From assembly GCA_016801845.1 (NCBI GenBank), contig CM028916.1, positions 21,316,014 to 21,380,013 of the forward strand: a stretch of DNA of 64,000 nt, read 5' to 3'. This stretch comes from Polydactylus sextarius (Eukaryota > Chordata > Actinopteri > Polynemidae). Under the pieces are notes generated by a model that saw only the letters and a list, made by a program, of their open reading frames with translations, did not search any database and had not been told where the DNA came from. The position numbers and the translations under genes are program-made. Below, in pieces: positions 10,972 to 22,453 of the stretch; position 1 is the first letter of the stretch, and each line of letters opens with the position of its first letter.

Positions 10972-13900
10972 GTGAGCTTCCACAGTTCCTCACTCCTCCT
11001 CTTCCCTTCTCTTGTCTTCTTTCTCCATCTTCCCTTTGTTGCTTCTCAAGCTTTCGAACTCTCCCATCCTCCTCTCTCAGTGTGGCTCCTCTCCAGGAAC
11101 TTTGTTGCTGTCACTAATACAGAATTAGGATGTTATTATTATTGTGTTATCATTTACTGAAACCTGAATTCTCAGCTGAGTATGTGTGTGCGCGATGTTT
11201 GTTATTGTAAAGGTTTCAGCACCAGGAGCTGTTCAGCACACACACACACACAGACACACACAGGTTCTGAAAAGCACTGCATCCCCTCTTCCCGCTACCA
11301 TCTCCCTCTATCAGTGCCCTCTTCTGGCGAATATTATATCTCTAATTTAGCCCATTGCTTCTCTCTGTCTATGCTTGTTGTTTTCCTTAGTTTTATCATA
11401 ACAATCCCAGGGGACATATTACATTTGGAGCTAAGGCCTTTCTAAAGTAAATAATACATATAATGTATAAAGTACAGGCAGTTACAATCTGTATAAAATC
11501 ACATTATCCGTCATATGTCTTGTAAATTTGATCTAATATAATTAACATGTTGAGGAAATGTGTTCACACACCTTCACTCGGGGTCAAGGATGAACTGCTG
11601 GGATCTGGAGGTGATAGGTCAAAGATCAGTGGTCATTGTGACAGTGCTAATCCTGTTTTTTGGGCATGATTCATAATTTATACAACTGGCCTAGTTGGCA
11701 GAGGCACACACCGTAAAGAAAGTCTAACGCCTGATGTGAATCAGTTACAATGATTGTGTTTTATTTTAAAGAAAGGATGTACAGAATCAAGGATCCAGCT
11801 TCAGATTCAGCTGAATGGGCTTTTTGATGGGGTTTGGACTATACTGAACCATAGAACACTCACCAAACCAAACCCTATGCTTGCCTTTTGCACGTCAGTG
11901 TAATGACTCTGCCAATGATTAAGAGAAGGTGTTTTCGTAGGCGGACCATTGGAATGCAGTAGAAAGTGAAAATGGAACTCATGCTTGAGCAGAAAAAGTA
12001 TTGCTCTGAGTGGATGCAATGGTTCACTGCAGAAATCACAGCCACACAGAAAATCTTAAAGGTCTCTTTTAGAAATGTCAGTTAAAAAAAAAAAAAAAAA
12101 AAAAAACGTGACGTAAAATGTATCTCACTGCCCCCACCCTCTTATTCCAGTTCCTCCCCTTTCATAATGAGGTTTCCAGTTGATCCTGAAAAGATGCCAA
12201 ATAGGTGCAAAACCTAGGTTTAAAATCCCTATCCTAAAGTAGCTTTCTGAGATTAAGTAAGCAAGTAAACTTTATTTCTATAGCACTTTTAACAGATAAC
12301 AGATGTTTTTAGGAAGCTTATGAGGCATTACACATCCATGCAAAATTTTATTGTGTGTATGTCATGTCACAGCACAAGGGTCAAAACCCTGTTCAGCCTT
12401 TGTCACCTTTAAGGATAACAAAAACACAACAAAAATAGCGGCATTCATACACTAAATAGGCCACTCTGTGTGGCATGTTAACTAGTTCTAGGGTTTCCCA
12501 CAGACATCGCAGCAATTTGTGGCAGTCATCAACAGTGGTGGGGGTGACAATGCTTGTTGCTAACCATTTCTCAACTTTGCCAATGATTTTCTCTGGGACC
12601 ACTTCACCCCATTATCACAAATGGGCTGCAGTCCGTGTGTGCATGCATGTGTGAGAGAGAGGGGGAGCAAAAGAATAGAACTGTCCAATTGTTTTTAATG
12701 TTTTAATGTTTTTTATATTGGGGAAAAATGAAAATGAACAGGATTTTATACATGAAATACTTTTGGAAAACTTGAGGGACTGATTAAAGTGTTATCCTTT
12801 TGTATTATCCTTTTGTACTGACTGGTTCCCAGACTGTACTCAGGGCACAGGCCCAAAAATCAGCATTTAGTACATCCGTACTTTAAACGTAACGTTGGTG
12901 TTTACGTTGATTCTATCTTAAGGTGTATCCTAATTAAATAGAGATATATGCACATCATGAATACATTAATGTATTCATCTATTTAATTACGGAATGCTTT
13001 ATTGTGGTGGAGCAGCACTGCGATTTAGTGTTTGGCATCTGTAAGTTGTACAGCTGTTAAATACTACTGTCCTATGTCATCATCAGGAGCCTTTGCTCAC
13101 TGCTTATTATAGAGCTCAGACCAAGGCTTTTATCCAATCATTGAACCTTTTGCAGCAACAGATTTCCTCCTTCATTACTCTTATGCAGCACTGTGTCAGT
13201 GGTCACTCTGTTTCAACCAAACTGCAATGAGAAAAACACTAATTATAACACCAGAACCCTGATATTGATGGTCTTCCACTGCCTCCATCTCTTAGTTGGT
13301 GTAGTTTTATAAATTTCTGTATTTGACGACAGGCAGCCTTTCAAAATAGTGGAGACTTCTTAAGCACACGCATAGACAACCAGCTGTGTCATGAACCAAC
13401 ACATACTACAGCACTACAAAACTATGTGGAGTATGTAGTGCTGTCAATAGGAAGAAAATATGCAGGCATCTTCAGTCCCCAAACATACCTCAGATGATTT
13501 TTAGTGCTTGGGTTGCCATTCTCTAAAATATGGATTTGTTTTGTATTTGAGAGATAAAAGCGTCCTGTATTGAACAGAAACAGCAGGTTCAGATGTCAGA
13601 TCTAGAGCCTGCAAGTTGTAGGGATGTTATTTGACCATTTCGAAAAGATGAGGGTTTCATTGATTTGCTCATAGATATAACCAAAAGATTGATGTTAAAA
13701 AATAAAATACCTCATGTTTTACTTTTCTTCTCATGTATTAGGTGTTCACAGCTGCGTATTATTTAGTCTGTGAAATTTAGAATAGATGTGTGAAAGTCTT
13801 TATTTTGGTCCACCAGTGCTGACACCACCATTTTCAAGTCCAGTGATTGGATGATCAGAAAACGAAACAGTGAAAGCAAGACGATTTGATTTTTTAAATT

Positions 13901-15680
13901 GATGAAGATTTGTTTTTGTTTTTTAAACCCATAATGGCAGACAGAGTAGATGAAATTCATGTGGTTGCAGATAGACTTACAAAGCCATTTTCAAGACAAA
14001 CTTTTTAAGAAGACAGTGGTGCATACCTTGTTATATGTCAAAGAATGCCCACTATAAAAACTGTACATTGCATAGCTATGTAGTTCAGCTAGTAAGTAGC
14101 TAATCTACACACACACACATACAAACAATGCAGCGTGTAGTTTATTAATAATAATGCGATGGAGTGTTCGCAGAGAAGACAATCGGTAAAGTCTGTCTGT
14201 CCGTTTAATCCCTGCTCATACCCGCATACACAGACTAAAAGAATAAAGTGCTTACAAACTTTTATTTGCAAAAAATAAACATCAGTTGTAGGTTTTTGTT
14301 CTTATTCCCCTTGTTTTAAACTGTATGTATACTATTTTTTTTCCTTTTTACGTTATCAGGTGTTTTACAAACACACACACAATGTGCACAAAAATAATTT
14401 TGGTAACCTCACAATCTCAGCACAGACAAAATCATCACCATCATGAACCAGGGTGTTGGATGGTGGGTTTCACCCCTTTATTTGGGGTTATTGAGTGAAA
14501 TCTCTCTCTCTCTGACAGAATGTTACATATTCCGGCTACTGATGCCCAATATCTACTGAACCATCACTTCTTATCCAAGTTGTCTGAAAACTAAAGACTG
14601 AAATTTGTGTCTTTTTAAAATAAATGGGTACATAAAGTATTAAAGGTAATAAAAATAAACAAATAAAAGCACAACACTTCTAGATAGTTTTCATTAGAAA
14701 TAGTTCAGTTATGATAACTATGACATAGTACATTGACCCTGATATCGCACTTTACTGAAGTTGTCACTATGCAGGTTTTTTTCTTTTCCCCTGCAAGCAG
14801 GTAAGCTTTTTCAGACATGACTCCATCCTTTGCCTCCTCTCCTTCCACTCTTTCACCCTCCTCCTCCACCTTCATCCTTATTTTTATGTGGTTAATCTTG
14901 GGCGATCTAGCTGTTACCAGACACTGCCAGTCTTTAATATTTAATGAAGGTTATGAAGGACAGAAGGATGTCAACTGCAGTTTTTCAATGGCAGAATTTT
15001 CCAGTCATGGTTTTTCACTGTGACCTCCCTGGCTTTAAAAAAATGCTTCAGACAAAAAAGCCTTTATCATTCTGTAAAATTATTTTAATTGATTTTGTAT
15101 GAACTTAAACATGTCATCCATTTAGAAATGGGCATCGTTACAGCTTTACCAGACTCTCTTCAGAATAATAAAAAAAATCATGTTTAGATGGGTGCTGCTT
15201 AAATGCTTAAAAGTCTCTTTTATTCTGTTTTACATTTTTTACTCAGAAAACTAAAATAAACTCTAAAAAGTAGAATTAGGACTTTGTTTGGAAGAAACTC
15301 ATATAAAAAATGTCTATTTATTAATAATGAAGTTTTCATTTTGATATTTAACAACACATTCCTATTTCATGATCTTCAGGAGTCATTTGATGAGGCACTT
15401 ACTACCACCTTAGTATAAAAAAATAAAAATTATTTTGATGATGGAAATGAGTTAAAAGCTAGAATGTGGAATCTCTCCAAACAAGTTCATATGGCACAGT
15501 TGGAGGCTATCAATACCAGCCAAAGAGTGACTGAGATAGTGTCAGATACAGTCACAGCCACTGGCATATACAGTAGCTTCAGAGACTATTGAGATTGCTT
15601 TCAATTTTTTTCAGTTTTGTTATGTTGCAGTCTAAAGATACAATTGTCTGAATATATTTCTTTTGTCATTAACTTGAGTT
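10972..15680 (+). other. adcy8 intron 1, proximal part, no gene
   Basis: No coding exon recognised. It contains a short CA run (11238-11262), an A tract (12083-12106) and, at 12255-12300, a fragment like the 3' end of fish LINE/SINE repeats on the minus strand (AACTTTATTTCTATAGCAC). The open frames here are short and motif-free. Confidence 0.6.
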
Positions 15681-15684
15681 TTTA

Positions 15685-17175
15685 ATAGGGGTGTGCAAAA
15701 AAATCAGTTCACATTTGAATTGTGATTGAAGCTCTGCCAATTTAAAATGAATTTATAAAAATCTAAAACCGATTCATGTTTTTATTCTTATTTTGTAATG
15801 GCCTTGTCCTAAATTGAGTAATACCCGCCATTCCAATAGATGGCGCTGCATCGATTTTTCCTGCAAGGCTGGCCAGGCATCCACTTGCTGCAGGACAACT
15901 GAAACAATAGAATGCACACCTCGCCACGCTCAAACATAAGTCAATAAAAGAATCATTAAACATGTTTGTGTATTGCATAGCAGATAAAACCTGATACATA
16001 AACTTCTGCATGAATAAACTATTGCTACAAACAACGTGCACCCACAAAGTTATTTTTCAAGAGTTAGTGGTAACTCAAGACTGATGGTATCAGTCAGGGG
16101 CCATTGCTCTGACACAAGGGAAGCCAACTTCCTCTAACATTTAAATACACAATAAAATATGCACTGTTGAATTTGAAGCCAGGCTTTCGCATGATGATTG
16201 GTGGAACTGTCTAGAAGGATGAACCCCTTTTGATTGGCAGGGATTTGGAAACAAACGTCGGCATTGACGCAGGGGAAACCAGCACTAGTTACTAGGTGTG
16301 CTAGCATGCTAACTAGCACACCTAAAATGAGCTTCCTCTGTTTGGCCGCCACTGGTATCAGTGTATTGTAGTGCGGTGTCGTGTAGTGGCATCTCACTGC
16401 ATCAAAAGGGCTCTGTGTGACACCAAAGTGACACATGCAAGTTTTGAATTTTACTTGCATGGTCTAAATTTCTGTGTCCATTTGGTCATACTCTGGAGCC
16501 CTGATCCATAAACAGATCAGAACTCTTCACAGTGAGTGATTTTCCTCCTGTATCGTGACAGAAAAATCTAGATTAACATTAGCAAGGAAACCGGTGAAAC
16601 AACTGGGAAAGATTAATTTTATCTATTTAATTTTTTTTAAATTCAATTCAATTTTTATTTATATAGCACCAGATCATAAAAACATTTATCTCAAGCCACT
16701 TTACATAGAAAAACACAACATTTCCACAATGAGCAAGCACTTGCCGACAATGGAGGGAAAACTCCCTTTTAACAGGAAGAAACCCCCAGCAGAACCAGAC
16801 TCAGAGTGAATGGTCATCTGAATCAACTGGTTGGAGGGAAATGGAAACAGAGAAAAGAGAAAGAGAAGAGACAGAGGGAAGGGAGGGGAGGAGTATGGGG
16901 GAGAGGGGGAGAAAGAAAAGGAGGGAAACCAGGAAGAAATGGTAGAGACTATAATGTAGAAACAAAAAGTTGGGTTAATTAATTTCTCCAGTACTGAAAG
17001 CAATGCTGTTAACACCAGAGCTTCTCAATGCTCTGATCTTTAAAAATGTATTCCCAGAGCCTGTTTGGGTTTCACTACCCATCCTTAGTTTTAAATTCAA
17101 AATTGATTTTGAATAGATTTTTGAGCCTAAAAATAGATATTGAATCGAATCGTGGCATTTTCTGTATAGTGCTCC
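15685..17175. mobile_element. Possible non-autonomous hAT-like element with a nested LINE end
   Basis: The left end reads TAGGGGTGTGCAAAAAAATC at 15688 and the right end near 17146-17175 reads TGAATCGAATCGTGG...GCTCCCCTAC. Ends of the form (T)AGGGGTGT...ACACCCCT(A) with internal TCGATT-type words are common in fish DNA transposons. The termini match only partly (about 8 of 11 positions) and no target duplication is clear. A LINE 3' end sits inside at 16640-16975. A 12-bp inverted repeat at 16293-16324 (TAGGTGTGCTAG / CTAGCACACCTA) lies within it. Confidence 0.3.
16640..16975 (-). mobile_element. L2-like LINE 3' end, 5'-truncated
   Basis: From right to left on the minus strand this is the purine/pyrimidine-rich 3' UTR and then the tail, ending in an ATTGAA-type repeat (AATTCAATTCAATT on the + strand at about 16641) next to TTTATTTATATAGCACC. 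The stretch 16755-16935 matches 1-170 closely (shared words CCCAGCAGAACCA, CAGAGTG, GGTCATCTG, GAGAAGAGACAGAGG). It is therefore a second, truncated copy of the family at the left edge of the window. Confidence 0.7.
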
Positions 17176-17179
17176 CCTA

Positions 17180-18865
17180 CCCAGCAAAAAATGTGGTTAA
17201 AATTTCAGGGTTAAACATCTGGGAGTTGATTTTAACTCCCAAAGTATAAATTTAACACTGTCAGATTTAAATGGTGTCCAGAGTTTCACAGAGTTGATCA
17301 CAGCAGTGTTGGATACCTCATTGTGTGACGTCTCAATATGCAAATAAGATGGGTAAATTTACACCCTACATTAACTCTGGGTCTCTGGGCTCTCAATATT
17401 TGTTTCACAGTATTTTACAGTAAGCCTTTCTCTAACCACTTCCAAGACGCAGCTGCACTTGGTGTAAGCATGTTGTGATCTGTTAAGATGGTGTGATTAT
17501 AGATAGAGATGTGATTATATGATAGAACTAGCAAGCTAGTAAAGCTAGTTTGCTACCGAACTTTTTTGTCTTTTTTCAGAACCATTCCAAAGTAAGCTTA
17601 TGATTAAATGTCCAACATATAAGCTGCACCAGAAAGTCCTTACAAAGCCCCACACGTGAGCAAAGTAGGGACTTCTGGCAGAACGAGGAGGATGTAAGAC
17701 ATGTTTCACAGAGGCTCAGCTGGAATGTGACTTTTATGTTACTTTTGTATTCTTTCAATCGGGAACAATCTCCTCTGTTCCCTGACTACGGTCTAGAACT
17801 AGAACAGATACAATATTTATTAAGAGGAACTATTTTGCGGTGCGGATGATGTTTTTTAGAGGAACGCTGCTCCACCTGCTACAGTCCAACTGGCAAAGGC
17901 GACAAACACTCTGATTGGCCACCGCCCTTGAAATCCACTCCTCATTTGCATCATGACCTTCCAACTGAAATGGAATGTACCATCTTCGCCCTCTGCTTTT
18001 CTCCTGTTTGAGAGAGACGAGAGACTAGACGTGCCATTTCCTTCCCCTCATACCTTTCTATAAGGTAAGTGAAATTAAGTTTAGAATTACTAACATAACT
18101 AGACAATTCGCCAATGGAAAATTGCAAGGGGGATACAGTGTGCAGTAGCAATTGCTACTGCAGGATACTACGATGCTAAGATGAATTTTTTGCTATGCTA
18201 CAAGATTGGACTTAAAACCTCGGCTTATCCTTTTTTTCACATCCAAAGGCTGGGACTCCTAAGGCAACCACACACCGGCTTCAACAAAGTGGGTGTTTGC
18301 AACGTTCACGTTTTAATTGACACACTTGTCCAATCTTTTACTTTTCTCTTTCCCTGCTCACACTGTAGCACATTTATATCCATGCAAAAAAAAGTGTTTA
18401 ATTCCTTCCAACCTTTTGGTCAGGAGACCTTCATCAGGGGCTTCATCTACACTGAGTCTCTAAAAAACCTGTTTATCATCATGTTTTGCTTTCCTGTTTC
18501 ATTTTTTATATAACTGATTTAAGCTGTGCTTACAGGCAAGTCAGGTGATGAAGAAGTAATAAACCAATAACAGAACAGAAACCTTGACAGATGCTACAAG
18601 AAGTAAAATGGTTAACATAATGGTGGCTTACTTGATTGGTAATTATGGGTATGTGTGTTTCATATTCTTTTTGTTCATGTCAAGTGACTGCATGGCCATT
18701 GCATTAATTTGGATTTCTAATTTATTATCCCCTTTCAGGGGATAATAATTTTTCCCACTAAAGCAATCTCAATGATCCTTTCCATGAAAGGCTATGCAAG
18801 TCATTGTTATTATTTGCATTACACTTGCGTGTTTTGACACAAAACTGTGTGCATGACTTTTGAAT
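17180..18865. other. Intron 1 stretch with no supported gene
   Basis: No recognisable protein, RNA or complete element. At 17905-18070 there is a compact set of promoter-like words (GATTGGCC near 17914, CATTTGCATC near 17943) followed by AAGGTAAGTG near 18062, which resembles a splice donor. That could be chance. Nothing in the open frames supports coding. Confidence 0.4.
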
Positions 18866-18985
18866 TCTGAGATTTGGTGGTTAAGGTAATAGACCTGTAA
18901 TCAGACGGTTGCAGGTTAAAATTCACCAACTGCCAGAAGTGCCACTGAGGTATCCTGAGCATGGTACCGTCCCCACATACTGGTG
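18866..18985 (+). mobile_element. tRNA-derived SINE fragment
   Basis: The order GTGGTTAAGGTAATAGACC, then GGTTGCAGGTTAAAATTC (degenerate B box), then CCACTGAGGTATCCTGAGCA matches the tRNA-like head and adjacent body of a common fish SINE. The same order, with a better B box, occurs in reverse at 20559-20814. The 3' body is missing here: the sequence passes into the pseudogene at 19037. Confidence 0.6.
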
Positions 18986-19036
18986 ATGCTTGCCAAGAAG
19001 CCATGTCTTTGCTGAACCATACCACAGACAAATCCC

Positions 19037-19870
19037 TCATTATCCAGAAGATGAAGGAGACCTTTTAGCACTGTCAGAAACTTCTGAATGAACCAGGCAG
19101 AAGTTGTGACATCCTCTCCACCTTCCCAGGATTTATGGATACTAAGGGATTGGTAAGTTTTGATTGCAATGTTTAAAATTCCCTGAAATTTTAAAATATT
19201 TTCTGAAGTAATGGTTCAGTCTTCTTTGTTAAAGGTCGATCAAGACTTCAGACTCCTATTTGATGATGAGACATCCACCAGATGAGATGTGCAATCACTA
19301 CACGGCCAATCCAATGGGCCTGGCTCTTTGGCGTTCCGGTCATAATGCATGTTTGGTGACTTGGGTTCGAGGCCAGGTGGGATAACTGCTCACAGCCTTG
19401 GCTTCAAGGGTTGTTTAAAAAGCAGAGCAAATTGAAGTCAAGTCTTTATAGTCACTACTATCTTGTATTAGCCAGTGACAGTGTGTTTGAATAGTTATTT
19501 CTATAGTATAATGTTTTCTGTGGCTGCCTTTTATTCTTGTCTAAAGTTGAGTTTTGCTCTCAATCCTAGCCATGCTGTACTTTGGAGAGCATCTCCACAA
19601 CCAGCGTGGTTGGCAGCCATACCTCCTTGCCGTTGGGCATCAGAAGAGTAAGATTAACAACTTTTACATCACCATGGATAAGCATGTCATACCATGCTAG
19701 GCAAGCAGCTCCTTTGGGGCATTTGATGAACTTTTTAAGGAACATTTTGTGTTTAATATGCAGCACTTGTGAATTTTTACACATTTTTTCAGACAACAGT
19801 GCACAACACTGATGTGGGGAAGATGAGTGATTCATCCAGAGTTAGGGAGTTGAGAGCCAGACTACTTATT
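19037..19870 (+). pseudogene. Intron-containing pseudogene fragment of a multicopy fish protein family (SAMD3-like)
   Basis: Three coding islands sit in order. 19040-19152 encodes LLNEPGRSCDILSTFPGF then MDTKGL, with an in-frame stop upstream of it. After a GTAAGT donor and an AAAG acceptor, 19231-19269 encodes VDQDFRLLFDDETSTR, then a stop. 19601-19800 encodes GWQPYLLAVGHQKSKINNF, then MDKHVIPC-stop-ASSSFGAFDELFKEHFVF. These words resemble a large uncharacterised family in fish often labelled sterile-alpha-motif-domain-3-like; that name is from memory and uncertain. Stops in at least three places show it is dead. Preserved splice signals mean it arrived as genomic DNA, not by retrotransposition. 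Confidence 0.55.
19295..19385 (+). mobile_element. Possible SINE head with tRNA-like B box
   Basis: A GGGTTCGAGGCC word near 19363 fits a pol III B box, and a GGCTCTTTGG-like word 45 bp upstream could be a decayed A box. It lies inside an intron of the pseudogene at 19037-19870. There is no clear cloverleaf and no poly-A or simple-repeat tail. Confidence 0.3.
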
Positions 19871-20344
19871 CAGTCAGTAGCATTCTCAGATTAAGAGGCT
19901 AAAACAATGATGAATTGTTTCATGTGTTATTGTATCCCAGCAGTCAGCAGTTGATTTCACATTTAATAGTTGAACATAGTTACTATCCTGGACCCAAGTT
20001 CAAATTGTTATGTTCTCAACCAGGCTGCAGCAACTTCAACTGTTTTGTGTTCCTCTAGTGAGGTACTTGCAACACAGAGTATTTTGATGATGATCGTCAT
20101 GCGCTCAGGGCATTGCAAAGTTAGGACAGTGAAGAAAGAAAAATGTCTGAGCTTAAATTTCAGAAAGGGTTTGAAATTCACAGTTCATACAATGTATCAG
20201 ATGAAACTTTGTACATTATACCTTCATTGGTGTTGTTTTAACTTTATATTTGTGATGAATGAAAATAAATGTTATTTTCAAAAATTATTTTGTTTAGTGG
20301 AATTTTATATATTCCACTCAATAGTGAAATGATATGAGTCACAC

Positions 20345-20955
20345 TGATATGAGATGGGTTATTTGAGTCACTTGAGTCTCTTGACCCCAAATGGCCCAGT
20401 TGCGGTGGCCGTGAGTTGGTTAAGTTTCCTTTCTCTGCCGTTAGAGTAAGTGAGTGGCTGAGTGCCTATAGCTTGCACTGCCAGCTTGGATCCACTAGCA
20501 ATGATCAAGTCAGGTATGTTTTGTTTCTCTGCCAAGTGAGATGTAAGATATTTGAATGAAAGTGAAGAAAACATGAAAGCGATTACTATTACGTCATTGA
20601 GCACACAGTACACCATGCACACAGCAAAATTAACCTCTGCATTTAACCCATCACCAAAGTGAGCAGGGGGCAGGCTAGACCGCACCCAGGGAGCATGTTT
20701 GGGGACAGTACCTTGCTCAGGGTTTCCTCAGTGGGACCTGGGAACTTGGTGGTTTCGAACCTGGGACCTTCCAGATTCACGTCCACTGCCTTAGCCTCCA
20801 GGGCACCACTGCCTCAATAATGCCATTTATTGATTTATTGATTCATTATTGAATCAAATGTGGTAGGACTCAACAGACCCAGTTAAACAGACGTCTAGAT
20901 CCAATACTCGTGAGTGATTTTAGACAGTCGAGTAAATGATTCGGATCCCCCATCT
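20345..20955 (-). repeat. Dispersed repeat, copy A (carries a SINE)
   Basis: Read in reverse, this matches 61518-61741 plus 63711-63780 of the same window in the same order: CTAAAATCACT, GGATCTAGA, GTCTGTTTAAC, GTTGAGTCCTACCACATTTGATT, TTACATCTCACT, GGCAGAGAAAC, CTAGTGGATCCAAGCT, CTATAGGCACTCAGCCACTC (longer shared words are split here). Copy A has a SINE where copy B has none, and lacks the hAT insertion of copy B. Family not recognised. Confidence 0.7.
20559..20814 (-). mobile_element. tRNA-derived SINE, near full length
   Basis: In reverse the element begins GAGGCAGTGGTGCCCTGGAG, has a good B box (CAGGTTCGAAACC near 20750), then CCTGAGCAAGGTAC, and a body with ATGGGTTAAATGCAGAGG, a hallmark word of widespread fish SINEs. 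Its limits are set by comparison with the uninterrupted relative at about 61640-61655, where the flanking repeat runs straight through. The target duplication is not clean. Confidence 0.75.
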
Positions 20956-20984
20956 CTTTCCCACTAGTCATACCTCTCATCCTT

Positions 20985-21540
20985 TGGGGAGTTAGCTTCG
21001 TAAGATGTCCAATTACTGTGATTATTCATCACAGTCAGCCAGACAGTCCATTTGTAGGGATATTCTGTCAATCTTGTAGTATGATCCAGTGCCTGGATCA
21101 TACTACAGAATCACAGACTTCCAAATCCAACAGTCTTTTCCATCTGACAATGATCACAGAAGGTGGATGACCTTTTCAAACACTAAGGTTTGTGTTTCAT
21201 AATTATATTATAAGTTTATCTTATGATTACACAAATTCTGCATAGCCTACACCAAAGCCTTAAATATATGACTTAATAATTTCCCTTAGTCTGTACCAAA
21301 TTGCCAACTCATGTTTTGGATTTGAACATCATCTGATCATTAACTATTTGAATGAACCTGTGCTCTTGCATACTTAGCAATTCTTCATGTTAACACCCCA
21401 ACTGTTGTTCTATACATAACCTCACAAAACCACTTATCTTTTGGGGAATTAGCTTCTTAATATATGCAGTCACTGTGATTACTCAAAACAGTCAGTCATA
21501 CAGTCCATTTGTAGGGATATTCCATCAAACCCACCATAGT
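20985..21540. repeat. Diverged direct repeat pair (about 100 bp units)
   Basis: The block 20975-21075 (TTTGGGGAGTTAGCTTCGTAA ... CAGTCCATTTGTAGGGATATTC, each part read separately) recurs at 21436-21530 as TTTTGGGGAATTAGCTTC ... CAGTCCATTTGTAGGGATAT, with the intervening CACTGTGATTA word shared. The copies are about 450 bp apart in the same orientation and visibly diverged. No known element was recognised. Confidence 0.6.
21075..21107. repeat. Perfect 15-bp inverted repeat (hairpin)
   Basis: TGTAGTATGATCCAG, then TGC, then CTGGATCATACTACA: fifteen paired bases around a 3-nt loop. It lies right after the first unit of the diverged direct repeat. Confidence 0.9.
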
Positions 21541-22391
21541 TTATCAATATAGTTAGCAGTTTGAAAGGAACCCGCTCTTTCTCACACACTCTGATCACAA
21601 ATAGCCATGCTAACAAGGTTGTTAGCTAGCATTTGTAAAAACACTTGTCCTATCTGATGGCTGTTACTTGTTACAGCTCCCCGTAGTTAGTCCATTTGTG
21701 TTCTGATAGCGGTTTATTCATTGATAATCCATTCAGGGTTTGGCCGAGCTCAGAGGCAGCATCTTCACTGGCTCAGTGGTGCTGGTGAAGATGCTGCTTC
21801 TGACACAAACTAAACAGGCCACTGTGTAAACATCACGGCAACATGGTGATCTGTTCACTGTCTGTATCACTAGCAGACCTCCCTAGTACTAGGTAACATT
21901 TCGATCAGACGCGGTGAGTTTGTAGAAACTGAAAATTAAACATAAGATGTTAAAACATCAGACTTTTAAATGTGGTTCTGAGTGAATCAGTGAAACTGCA
22001 GCAGCATTTATCTCATATCCTGCCTCTGTGTCAGTTGCTTCTGACTCCTCCAGTTTTCTAACATGCCATACATCCAGTTCCAGTTGCTGACGTGGATGCA
22101 ATGGCGTCTGATCAAGTCATTAGAGCTATTCACATTTTATGCTAATTAACTGTTGATTTACCAGTGATCCTTTGCCCAAGATAAAAAATCATTGACTTTA
22201 ATCAAAGCTTTTTAAAAATGTTACACCATAGCATCACTGCTGCATGGTGAAGTGGAGGTGTCGTTATTGCATTGTTAGATTTTTTGCAGACAGCTACTTA
22301 CTCAGTTCCATTAAAATATTAGTTTGTCTTCAGTGTAAAATTTCAGAATATTTAGCATAGCATTAAGGCTACTCACTGAAAGGGATTGAGA

Positions 22392-22392
<1 letters not shown>

Positions 22393-22450
<58 letters not shown>
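22393..22450. repeat. (TG)n microsatellite
   Basis: 29 uninterrupted TG units. The open frame through it (poly Cys-Val) is a repeat artefact. Confidence 0.98.

Positions 22451-22453
<3 letters not shown>

Noticed and set aside
10972..11160. Extension of exon 1 frame past the splice donor
   Set aside because: CAG|GTGAGC is a good donor, phase 0 matches exon 2, and the extension has no cyclase similarity.
17905..18070. Promoter and first exon of a small gene
   Set aside because: CCAAT-like and octamer-like words plus a donor-like site are present, but no open frame, downstream exon or conservation evidence is available.
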